DNA of 8,770 bases, taken from the NCBI GenBank assembly GCA_029907285.1, contig JARYMD010000178.1:1-8770 (forward strand). Reading direction: 5' to 3'. Source of the DNA: Verrucomicrobiota bacterium (GTDB lineage Bacteria > Verrucomicrobiota > Verrucomicrobiia > Limisphaerales > J093). The translations under genes were made by a program, and so were the position numbers. Position 1 is the stretch's first letter; each line of letters opens with the position of its first letter. Below the pieces are notes generated by a model that was not told where the DNA came from, did not search any database, and worked only from the letters and a program-made list of their open reading frames with translations. This document shows positions 1-5,780 of the stretch, in pieces.

Positions 1-1
1 T

Positions 2-1549
2 CGAATTCTCGTGCTTGGTGAGTCTGCGGCGCTCGGCACACCAAATCCGTCGTTTGGTTTTGCGCGGATGCTTGGAGTGATGCTTCGCGAACGCTATCCG
101 GAGCGGCGGTTTGAAGTTGTTAACGCTGCGATGCGGGGGATTAACTCGCACATTATTCGGCATATTGCGCATGACTGTGCGAGGCGCGCGCCCGACATTG
201 CAATTGTTTATGCGGGCAACAATGAGGTTGTAGGATTTGCCGGGCCCGATCCGGGGTCGCCGCTTGTTCTGCAAAACCTTGCAGTGATTCGCGGGAGGCA
301 GGTTCTGAGGCGGACGAAGCTCGCTCAGCTTTTTGATAGAGGAGCTCAGGGGCTGAAGCGATCGACGGCGGCTGAACAGGACATGGATTATTTCAGGCGA
401 CAGCGATTGGCGTTCGATGATGCGAGGCGGCAGTGTGTCTATCGCAACTTCAGATGCAACCTTGAGGATGTTTGCCGCAGTTTGACATCGGCGGGATGCC
501 GTGTGTTGCTTTCCACGGTGCCGGTGAACGTCGTTGATTTTCCCCCGATTGGCTCGTTGCACAGGCCGTCCTTGTCGGAAACTGAGAAGGCTGAGTGGGA
601 ACGGCTGTACAAGGAAGGCGCAAGGTTGGAGCAGGCGGGCCAGACGTCTAATGCCGTTGCTTTGTATCGGCAGGCAGCGCAGATAGATGACCATTTTGCG
701 GAGCTACACTTCCGCATGGGGCGCTCACTTTTTGTTCTGGGACAAACCGAAGAAGGGCGCTTGCATTACAAGCTCGCCCGTGACTGGGACACCCTGCAAT
801 TCCGAGCCGATTCGCGTGTCAACTACAGCATACGGGATGTTGGGAAGGAACTGAGCGGCCATGGCGTGTGGCTGGTTGATGCCGAGGAGCGGCTTGGGAA
901 CAGTTCTCTCAGCGTTGCAGGTTTGCCGGGGAACAGGCTGTTCCTTGATCACGTTCATCCGCGCTTTGACGGGGATTATCTGCTGGCTTGTGTGTTTTAT
1001 GAAGCCATCACATCGGTTTTGTGTGGCGAATTGGATGGAGCCACGAAGGCCCGGCGGCCACCGCTGTCACGCGATGAGTGTGCGTCGGCCATTGCTTTCA
1101 CTGGGTGGGACGAACTTGAAATTGATGCAGCGATTGCCGAGATGCTTAACAGGCCGCCGTTTCTTGACCAGCTTGACCACGAAACCCGAATCAAGCAATT
1201 GCGATCGGATTTGCAGGCAAGAGAGGCGGAGTACAAGGCCCGTGGTCTGGAGCGGGAGTTGGGGATTTACCGGCGTGCCATTGAACGGTCGCCAGACGAC
1301 TGGGAATTGCACTACAACTTCGGCGTTTTATTGAGCACGCTTGGGAAGCATGAAGCGGCGATCGAGCATTTCAAAATCGTGGTGAAAGAGTTTCCTGACT
1401 CAGCATGGTGCCTGTTTCATCTTGCAGAGACTCTGGCCAAGGCGCACCGCTTCTCCGAAGCGGAGCAGCACCTGAGACGGGTTCTCGATGTTGACCCGGA
1501 TTTTGTGCCGGCAAGAGAGCTTCTGCAGTTCATGGCCAAGAGCCGATGA
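2..1549 (+). CDS. SGNH/GDSL-like protein with TPR repeats (5'-partial)
   Basis: The reading frame is open to the left edge (the codons before the GTG at 11 read Arg-Ile-Leu), so the true start and probably an N-terminal membrane anchor lie outside the window; 515 residues are visible. Numbering from the codon at 2: LGESAALG (5-12) resembles SGNH block I with Ser8, RGINS (45-49) block II, YAGNNE (70-75) block III, and DHVHP (316-320) the Asp-x-x-His pair of block V. TPR-like helices occupy about 195-265, inserted between blocks III and V, and about 415-510 at the C terminus. This SGNH-plus-TPR arrangement is known from Verrucomicrobia, Planctomycetes and Deltaproteobacteria, where the substrate is usually unknown; an envelope-linked esterase or acyltransferase role is a guess. 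It ends 276 bases before the B12 riboswitch, which is therefore not its leader. The family call is confident, the function is not. Confidence 0.85.
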   Translation, partial: RILVLGESAALGTPNPSFGFARMLGVMLRERYPERRFEVVNAAMRGINSHIIRHIAHDCARRAPDIAIVYAGNNEVVGFAGPDPGSPLVLQNLAVIRGRQVLRRTKLAQLFDRGAQGLKRSTAAEQDMDYFRRQRLAFDDARRQCVYRNFRCNLEDVCRSLTSAGCRVLLSTVPVNVVDFPPIGSLHRPSLSETEKAEWERLYKEGARLEQAGQTSNAVALYRQAAQIDDHFAELHFRMGRSLFVLGQTEEGRLHYKLARDWDTLQFRADSRVNYSIRDVGKELSGHGVWLVDAEERLGNSSLSVAGLPGNRLFLDHVHPRFDGDYLLACVFYEAITSVLCGELDGATKARRPPLSRDECASAIAFTGWDELEIDAAIAEMLNRPPFLDQLDHETRIKQLRSDLQAREAEYKARGLERELGIYRRAIERSPDDWELHYNFGVLLSTLGKHEAAIEHFKIVVKEFPDSAWCLFHLAETLAKAHRFSEAEQHLRRVLDVDPDFVPARELLQFMAKSR

Positions 1550-1825
1550 TCGGCAGAATGATTGTCAACGGATTGCTTTTTGAGCGTGTCATGATTTGTC
1601 AGTCTGGGCATGCGAGTCGTGACATCGCTCAAAAGGAATGGGCGAACTTTGGCCTTTGGATTGAAGGTGAGACTCCAAGGTGCCGAGGGGTGGGAGCATT
1701 TGCTGGAAGCCGCGAGGCGGCAGTAGTCGCGTATGAACCAGCAGTCACACGGTGTTCCAAGATTTTTATGTTGCAAAACGATGGGCCGTCGATGAGCATG
1801 AGCGCGTTCTTTGACAACGGAACGT
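1550..1825. other. non-coding stretch upstream of the B12 riboswitch
   Basis: I see no credible protein gene on either strand: the open frames lack ribosome sites and recognisable domains. Besides the long hairpin at 1578-1634 there is a small perfect hairpin, GCCGC (1709-1713) with GCGGC (1717-1721), and a weaker pairing of TTTGGA near 1655 with TCCAA near 1674. The promoter for the riboswitch transcript must lie in or before this stretch, but I could not find a convincing -35/-10 pair. Confidence 0.5.
1578..1634. repeat. long near-perfect inverted repeat / stem-loop
   Basis: TTTTGAGCG (1578-1586) pairs perfectly with CGCTCAAAA (1626-1634). The stem continues with TGTCATGA (1587-1594) against TCGTGACA (1617-1624), one G-U pair, and a single bulged T at 1625. 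That gives about 17 base pairs with a 22-base loop. It lies 28 bases after the stop of the SGNH/TPR gene. There is no T-run after the 3' arm on the plus strand (GGAATG follows), so it is not a textbook intrinsic terminator. It could protect the 3' end of the upstream mRNA, be a small dispersed palindrome, or bind a regulator. The structure is seen directly; its role is unknown. Confidence 0.6.
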
Positions 1826-1964
1826 TTGCCGGTACAGGGAACCCCGTGTGATTCGGGGACGGTTGCGCCACTGTGATGGGCTACGAGCTCCCAATGAGCC
1901 ACTGCGCGTGAGCGGGAAGGCGGGGGCGAGGTTTGAGACCCGAAGTCAGGATACCTGCCGGCGA
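1826..1964 (+). ncRNA. cobalamin (B12) riboswitch aptamer
   Basis: The conserved cobalamin-aptamer elements appear in the right order. The outer stem P1 is GCCGG (1828-1832) with CCGGC (1958-1962). The GGGAA element is at 1837-1841. A hairpin forms from CCCCG (1842-1846) and CGGGG (1854-1858) around the TGTGATT loop. GCGCCACTGTGA follows (1865-1876), then a small GGG/CCC hairpin (1878-1892), AGCCACTG (1897-1904) and the GGGAAGGCG segment (1914-1922). Last is the B12 box GAAGTCAGGATACCTGCC (1942-1959), very close to the consensus. Members of this class bind adenosyl- or other cobalamins and normally switch expression off when ligand is abundant. It precedes a terminator at 2082-2124 and the gene at 2255, so it most likely controls the surface-protein operon. 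Which cobalamin form it prefers cannot be read here. Confidence 0.95.
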
Positions 1965-2028
1965 ATGCTCATCAGGGTCAGCCTTGGGTGAGGTTGAACC
2001 GCTTCTCCGCAAAGGGAAGGATGAGGCC

Positions 2029-2070
2029 AGTTCGCCGCTTTTGTCTGGAATGTGAGATGGGCGGCGGAAC
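2029..2070 (+). other. stem-loop in the riboswitch expression platform
   Basis: AGTTCGCCGC (2029-2038) can pair with GCGGCGGAACT (2061-2071) with one bulged base, enclosing a loop of about 22 bases. It lies between the aptamer and the terminator, so it may help organise the switching region. No T-run follows. The pairing is seen by eye only; no folding was computed. Confidence 0.45.
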
Positions 2071-2081
2071 TTCACGATTTC

Positions 2082-2124
2082 GCGCCTTCCTTCGTGATTT
2101 GCCAGGGGAAGGCGCTTTTGTTTT
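2082..2124 (+). terminator. intrinsic terminator of the B12 riboswitch
   Basis: GCGCCTTCC (2082-2090) pairs perfectly with GGAAGGCGC (2107-2115), giving a 9-base-pair GC-rich stem with a 16-base loop. TTTTGTTTT (2116-2124) follows at once. This is a standard rho-independent terminator placed about 120 bases after the aptamer and 130 bases before the first gene. That position suggests premature transcription termination when cobalamin is bound. Possible competitors for its 5' arm are the aptamer segment at 1915-1922, GGAAGG at 2015-2020, and a TCACGA/TCGTGA hairpin (2072-2077 with 2092-2097) that would trap the arm in its loop. Confidence 0.85.
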
Positions 2125-2254
2125 CTGGGCGGTTTGTGGCTTGGACGCTTTCCCCGGCCTGGTGTTTCGGGTGGACGTTGCCATGCGCGGCGGCAACGCG
2201 TGTCGCGCGTGGTTGGAATGAATGAACTCGGCAAGAAATGAAGTGAGGTAACCT

Positions 2255-2986
2255 ATGACGTTGAGATCAAGTGAATGCATGGTTGGTTTGTTGATGTTTG
2301 TTTTGGCTGGACACCATGCTGGGGCGGCCACGTTTGATGACGTGGAGTTTTGGGTTGGGACTGGGGCGAATCGGGCGGCTCTTGTCTTGGACTGGAACGA
2401 TGGCAAATCGCCGGAAGCGTTTGTGTGGGGGTACAGGTGGGATGGGGAGGCGACCGGCCTGGACATGCTGCGGGCTGTGGTTGAGGCTGATGACAGGTTA
2501 TTTGCGCATGTGAGTGAACCGGGGCCGTTCGGGGTGTCGGTTTATGGGATAGGCTACGACCTCAGTGGCGACGGCGTGTTCATGGTGAATCCTGCAATTC
2601 CGTTTGATTTTGGGGGGTGGTCTGTTGGATCGGCGGATGACAGCCGAGCTGCTGTTGATGTCGGCGATCACTGGGCGGAAGGGTGGAACACTGGTTTTTG
2701 GGGTTACAGCATCAAGGGTTCAGCCGACGAACCATGGGCATCGGCGCTTACGGGTCCGTTGGGGCGCAATTTGAGCGACGGGGCGTGGGACGGCTACAGT
2801 TTTGCGCCGGGTTTCAATTTCACAGACCCGTCGGAGCCATTGCCGGCGCCTGTGCCGGAGCCGCGTGCGATTGCTTTGCTGTTGATCGGCGGGACAGTGC
2901 TGTTGAAGGCATGCACTCGGCGAGTTGCAACGGCAACCGAACGCTCCGCTAAAGACAACAGTGTTGGTTGCAACATTTCCGCGTAA
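2255..2986 (+). CDS. secreted PEP-CTERM-like surface protein under B12 riboswitch
   Basis: This is the first gene after the cobalamin riboswitch and terminator. The ATG at 2255 is supported by GAGG at 2245-2248, six bases upstream. The 243-residue product starts with a signal peptide (hydrophobic run about 9-19, likely cleavage after HHAGA near 24). The mature part has the motifs FWVGTGAN (32-39), VLDWNDGKSPE (44-54) and WGYRWDG (58-64). I associate these with uncharacterised secreted proteins that I recall near B12-regulated genes in several phyla; this is memory, not a search. Near the C terminus, PVPEP (199-203), a hydrophobic stretch (205-218) and Arg-Arg (222-223) make a PEP-CTERM-type sorting signal for exosortase. 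Oddly, about 20 residues follow the arginines, where such signals normally end. The molecular function is unknown; cobalamin or corrinoid binding is only a hypothesis from the regulation. Confidence 0.85.
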   Translation: MTLRSSECMVGLLMFVLAGHHAGAATFDDVEFWVGTGANRAALVLDWNDGKSPEAFVWGYRWDGEATGLDMLRAVVEADDRLFAHVSEPGPFGVSVYGIGYDLSGDGVFMVNPAIPFDFGGWSVGSADDSRAAVDVGDHWAEGWNTGFWGYSIKGSADEPWASALTGPLGRNLSDGAWDGYSFAPGFNFTDPSEPLPAPVPEPRAIALLLIGGTVLLKACTRRVATATERSAKDNSVGCNISA

Positions 2987-2994
2987 ACGCGGAA
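2977..2994. repeat. perfect hairpin across the stop codon
   Basis: TTCCGCGT (2977-2984) and ACGCGGAA (2987-2994) are perfect complements. The practical stem is seven base pairs with a TAAA loop that includes the TAA stop of the PEP-CTERM-like gene. Only GTTT follows, so termination would be weak at best. It may mark or stabilise the 3' end of the first cistron. Confidence 0.6.
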
Positions 2995-3131
2995 GTTTGG
3001 CGGCGATCGGTTGTGCTGGGCATTGGGCGATGTCAAGGCTGCAGCGAGTCAGAGTCCCGAACATGTGCTGATGTATTCGGCGCGCGAGGGACGGCGTGTC
3101 CTACCTGTATGCAAGGGTTCATGCAAGGCAG

Positions 3132-3152
3132 GGCTCGCTGTCCCAGCGAGCC
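3132..3152. repeat. perfect 9-bp palindromic stem, REP-like
   Basis: GGCTCGCTG (3132-3140) and CAGCGAGCC (3144-3152) pair perfectly around a three-base TCC loop. A smaller hairpin, GGGAC...GTCCT (3088-3102), lies 30 bases upstream. Paired palindromes of this kind are typical of dispersed REP-type repeats, but no second copy is in the window. No T-run follows the stem. Confidence 0.6.
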
Positions 3153-3192
3153 GGAATCAGAACAGGTGGCTGGACAGAAGCATGATTGCGAC

Positions 3193-3240
3193 GGCGGGCG
3201 TTCTTTTTGCGGGGAAGCGCAAGGTGAGGGAGCGCCCGCC
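3193..3240 (+). repeat. two-level stem-loop just upstream of the second surface-protein gene
   Basis: An outer stem GGCGGGCG (3193-3200)/CGCCCGCC (3233-3240) is perfect over eight base pairs. Nested within it, TTGCG (3207-3211) pairs with CGCAA (3218-3222). It ends 19 bases before the chosen ATG at 3260 and could affect translation initiation or protect a processed 5' end. Function is not established. Confidence 0.5.
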
Positions 3241-3259
3241 ATACTTTGGGCAATGTGAC

Positions 3260-4876
3260 ATGGGCATGAACGATCGAGCTGTGAGATGGTTGGTGTGGAG
3301 GGTGGTACAGAGTTTGGCTGTGGCGCTGTGGATTGCGCAGTGGCTGCAGATTGCAAACGCAGAGGGAGAGTTTGGTCAACCGAACGTGCGGGTGAGTTCG
3401 GTTCAGGGCATTCAGGATTGGTTTGGTGTCGAGGTCATTTCTGCAGAAGGACCTTTTGGGTCGGCGCCGTACGATGATCCGGACTCGATATTGGGGATGC
3501 CGGCGACGGAGTTTTATGATCCGCTGGCCGAGTTGTGGGGCGGGGCACCGGTTCGCCGTGTTAAGATTGTGGAAGGTGCATGCTATACGGATGCGACGCG
3601 AACGCGGAAGCTGGTGACGACGTTTGGTGACGGGGCTTCTGCTGTTATTCGGCTTGGGCGCGCGGTGCGGGATGATCCGGCGCATCCGTACGGGATAGAT
3701 TTTATTGTGTTTGGGAACGCGTTTTTCCCGACAATTGGTTTTGCCGATGATGATTCCGATCTGAATGCGCTGATGTTGGCGGGTGGGTGTTTTTGTGAAC
3801 CGCTGAAGGTTTCTGTGAGTCCGGGGTATGTTGGGCGTCCGGGGCAGAGCGCAACGGATTGGCGGACGTGGGATTGGTACACATTCGACAATGGGCCATA
3901 TGCGGACAGCTTGTTTCCGACGGAGGCTTACTGGTGGGATCGGACAAACAGAGTGTGGAGTGATCGGTTGATGGATTTTCTGAAACCGGTCAATCCGGTT
4001 CTGGGAGAGCTGTTTGAATCTGCGGGTGTGCTTGGATTGAGCGTTGCCGATGCGATCGAGTTGTACGATGGCTCAGGCGGCGGAACGGGTTTTGATCTGA
4101 GAGAAACTGGTTTTGAAGAAATCCGCTATGTGAGAATCGAAGGGGGTGCAGGCATGGTTGGGGGCGAAATTGATGCAGTTGCGGTTGTGCGTCCGATGCA
4201 GCTTGGTGACAGTCTGACGATTGCTCCGGCGAACATGGGAACCGAGGGGGCGAAACTGGTGTTTCTGAAGAACGACGAGTCTGGGGAGACCGCAATTGAG
4301 ATTGATGTGAAGTCTGTGAATGAGGTGGCAAGGGTATCAACTGCGCGTTTGGAGGATTTCACGGTGTTGCCGCCTATTGCAGCTGAGATGATGATTGCAG
4401 TTGATTTGGCGGTGGCGCCGATTATTTCTAGCGAGCCGGTGTCATTCGAGGCAGATGTGACGTTTCACTGTGATTCGCGGTACAGCGGCGACGGCGAGGA
4501 TTTGCTGTTGCTTGGTTGGGTGGGATCAGGCTGGGTATCGGTGGATTTCAGCTTTGACGAGTCGAGGAAAACGGTCGCTGTCAAAGGGCTCAAGGAACTG
4601 ACGCGTTATTTGTTGGTGCAGGTGTGCGGACCTCGAATTGCGGTGGCCAGCGAGCCTGGCCGAGTTGTTTTGGGGTTTCCTGTCATGGCTGGTTGGTTTT
4701 ACACACTGGAACGGACTGCCGATCTCAAAGGATGGAATGCCGTGTGGAGCGCGAAGCCGACAGAGGCGAAGCTGGTGATGGTTGAGGATTTGGTGGCGCC
4801 AAGTGGGCATGCGTTCTACCGGGTCCGGGTTGCCCGCGGTGGGGGAGAACAGAACCAACTGGAGGGGACAAAGTGA
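3260..4876 (+). CDS. large secreted surface protein, second gene of the B12-riboswitch operon
   Basis: I chose the ATG at 3260 (or the one at 3266) because it starts a clear signal peptide: arginines, a hydrophobic core about 10-31 and likely cleavage after IANA near residue 34. The open frame extends to 3011, but that extension looks non-coding. No clear ribosome site precedes either ATG. The product is about 538 residues. Recognisable stretches are DDPDSILGMP (72-81), YGIDFIVFGNAFF (144-156) and GPYADSLFPTEAYW further on, in a beta-rich region that resembles secreted 'DFIVFGNAF' cell-surface proteins. I recall such proteins from B12-regulated loci of Bacteroidetes and Planctomycetes, but have not checked this. 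The end, YTLERTADLKGW...FYRVRV, is the common C-terminal beta domain of Verrucomicrobia surface proteins. It has no obvious catalytic motif. It ends in a GTGA overlap with the pseudopilin gene. Confidence 0.85.
   Translation: MGMNDRAVRWLVWRVVQSLAVALWIAQWLQIANAEGEFGQPNVRVSSVQGIQDWFGVEVISAEGPFGSAPYDDPDSILGMPATEFYDPLAELWGGAPVRRVKIVEGACYTDATRTRKLVTTFGDGASAVIRLGRAVRDDPAHPYGIDFIVFGNAFFPTIGFADDDSDLNALMLAGGCFCEPLKVSVSPGYVGRPGQSATDWRTWDWYTFDNGPYADSLFPTEAYWWDRTNRVWSDRLMDFLKPVNPVLGELFESAGVLGLSVADAIELYDGSGGGTGFDLRETGFEEIRYVRIEGGAGMVGGEIDAVAVVRPMQLGDSLTIAPANMGTEGAKLVFLKNDESGETAIEIDVKSVNEVARVSTARLEDFTVLPPIAAEMMIAVDLAVAPIISSEPVSFEADVTFHCDSRYSGDGEDLLLLGWVGSGWVSVDFSFDESRKTVAVKGLKELTRYLLVQVCGPRIAVASEPGRVVLGFPVMAGWFYTLERTADLKGWNAVWSAKPTEAKLVMVEDLVAPSGHAFYRVRVARGGGEQNQLEGTK
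4861..4866 (+). promoter_or_regulatory. strong ribosome binding site for the pseudopilin
   Basis: GGAGGG lies seven bases before the GTG at 4873, inside the 3' end of the preceding gene. It decides the GTG start, which overlaps the upstream TGA stop (GTGA), and indicates translational coupling. Confidence 0.8.
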
Positions 4877-5691
4877 TAGCATGTCTTGGAGAGCGGCCGT
4901 TAAGCGGGCTTGGGCGCTTTTGGCGGGCTGGTGCTGTTGAAGCGGGGGCTGGATGGCGGGCAGGGCGAGCGTTTACGCTGGTTGAACTGTTGGTTGTAAT
5001 TGCGGTGGTGGCTGTTTTGGCGGGTTTGCTGTTTCCGGGCATTGTGAAGTCGAAAAGCACAGCGAAGCGCGCTGTATGTTTGAGCAATCTGAGGCAGATG
5101 TGCATAGCGGCTCAGGTTTATGTGGAGGCGAACCGAGAGTACTATCCGGTCGCATACACAAATGCGGTCGAGAACGGGGTTAGTGTTGCGTATGCGTGGG
5201 ACATAACCACAGTTTTGGCAAGTCCGGTTCGGGTCAAACCCGGGTTGTTGTGGGAAGGGCAGGGGACGGAGAAGATTCAGGAGTGCCCGGCTTATCGCGG
5301 TCGTGGGAATTGGGTGGTTGAAGCGCATACGGGCTACAACTACAACACCAGCTACATTGGGCATGGGCAGTTTGAGAGCATCCCATGGCCTGCGAAGGCC
5401 GGCGCGGTTTTGCAACCGACGCGGACTGTGTTATTCGGGGACGGCGAATATGGCGGTGGGGCGAACAAGTTCATGCGCGCGCCATGGCCGAATCCTGGGG
5501 ATGAGACATTCAGGGGCCGTTGGGCTGGAACACAAGGTTTTCGTCATTCGGGGCTCAGCAACGCGGGGTTTTGCGACGGGCATGTGGAATCGTTGCGTGA
5601 CAGGCACACATCGAACGCAGACGGAGCGGACCGAGTGGCTGAAGGGACCGGTTTTTTGTCTGCGGACAATTCGATTTACGATCTTGAGTAG
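4873..5691 (+). CDS. type II secretion/type IV pilin-like pseudopilin (prepilin methylation motif, H-X9-DG)
   Basis: The 272-residue product starts at a GTG that overlaps the stop of the surface-protein gene, with GGAGGG seven bases upstream. A 33-residue basic leader ends in GRA before FTLVELLVVIAVVAVLAGLL (34-53), the prepilin cleavage and methylation segment. Glu38 is the conserved Glu5 of the mature protein. The -1 residue is Ala rather than the usual Gly, a tolerated variant. The body shows the CLSNLRQ motif after the helix and the C-terminal FRHSGLSNAGFCDGH motif, an exact H-X9-DG. This family is hugely expanded in Planctomycetes and Verrucomicrobia; members are thought to be secreted or envelope pseudopilins, mostly of unknown role. 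Its place as third gene behind a B12 riboswitch suggests that it works with the two surface proteins, perhaps in their export or display. That link is inference. Confidence 0.92.
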   Translation: MIACLGERPLSGLGRFWRAGAVEAGAGWRAGRAFTLVELLVVIAVVAVLAGLLFPGIVKSKSTAKRAVCLSNLRQMCIAAQVYVEANREYYPVAYTNAVENGVSVAYAWDITTVLASPVRVKPGLLWEGQGTEKIQECPAYRGRGNWVVEAHTGYNYNTSYIGHGQFESIPWPAKAGAVLQPTRTVLFGDGEYGGGANKFMRAPWPNPGDETFRGRWAGTQGFRHSGLSNAGFCDGHVESLRDRHTSNADGADRVAEGTGFLSADNSIYDLE

Positions 5692-5780
5692 CGGGGCGGG
5701 ATGCGTTGCGGCAGTGCCCACGGTGACGTGGTGTCCAGATTCCGGACCGTGCTGGGTTTCCAACAAGTGCGTGGTCTTGT

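Larger units (their letters stand above)
2987..3259. other. hairpin-rich gap between the two surface-protein genes
   Basis: The gap is 273 bases. A frame from the ATG at 3011 is open into the downstream gene, but the peptide it would add has no signal character and no recognised domain, so I treat the gap as mostly non-coding. It contains GGAC (3089-3092)/GTCC (3098-3101), a direct repeat ATGCAAGG (3109-3116 and 3121-3128), the perfect stem at 3132-3152 and the two-level stem at 3193-3240. A second promoter or an RNA-level control here is possible; none is demonstrated. Confidence 0.5.

Noticed and set aside
1811..1838. TTGACA with TACAGG 16 bases on, a promoter-like pair
   Set aside because: Transcription from it would start inside the aptamer and lose the 5' strand of P1, so it cannot drive a working riboswitch.
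1546..1851. 101-codon plus-strand frame starting at the ATGA overlap with the SGNH/TPR stop
   Set aside because: It has no recognisable domain, runs through the long hairpin and ends inside the B12 aptamer, so coding is unlikely.
1417..1902. 161-codon minus-strand frame
   Set aside because: It is antisense to the SGNH/TPR gene and the riboswitch, has no plausible ribosome site and an unprotein-like composition.
2176..2198. CGTTGCC/GGCAACG hairpin as a second terminator
   Set aside because: The 7-bp stem is real, but no T-run follows and it lies between the clear terminator and the gene; it may simply be leader structure.
1988..2221. 77-codon plus-strand frame between the aptamer and the first operon gene
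   Set aside because: It spans the terminator and its arms, and has no ribosome site or domain; a leader peptide is not supported.
5717..5756. CACGGT/ACCGTG stem (5719-5724 with 5746-5751) as a terminator between the convergent genes
   Set aside because: Six base pairs with a 21-base loop and no good T-run on either strand is too weak to call.
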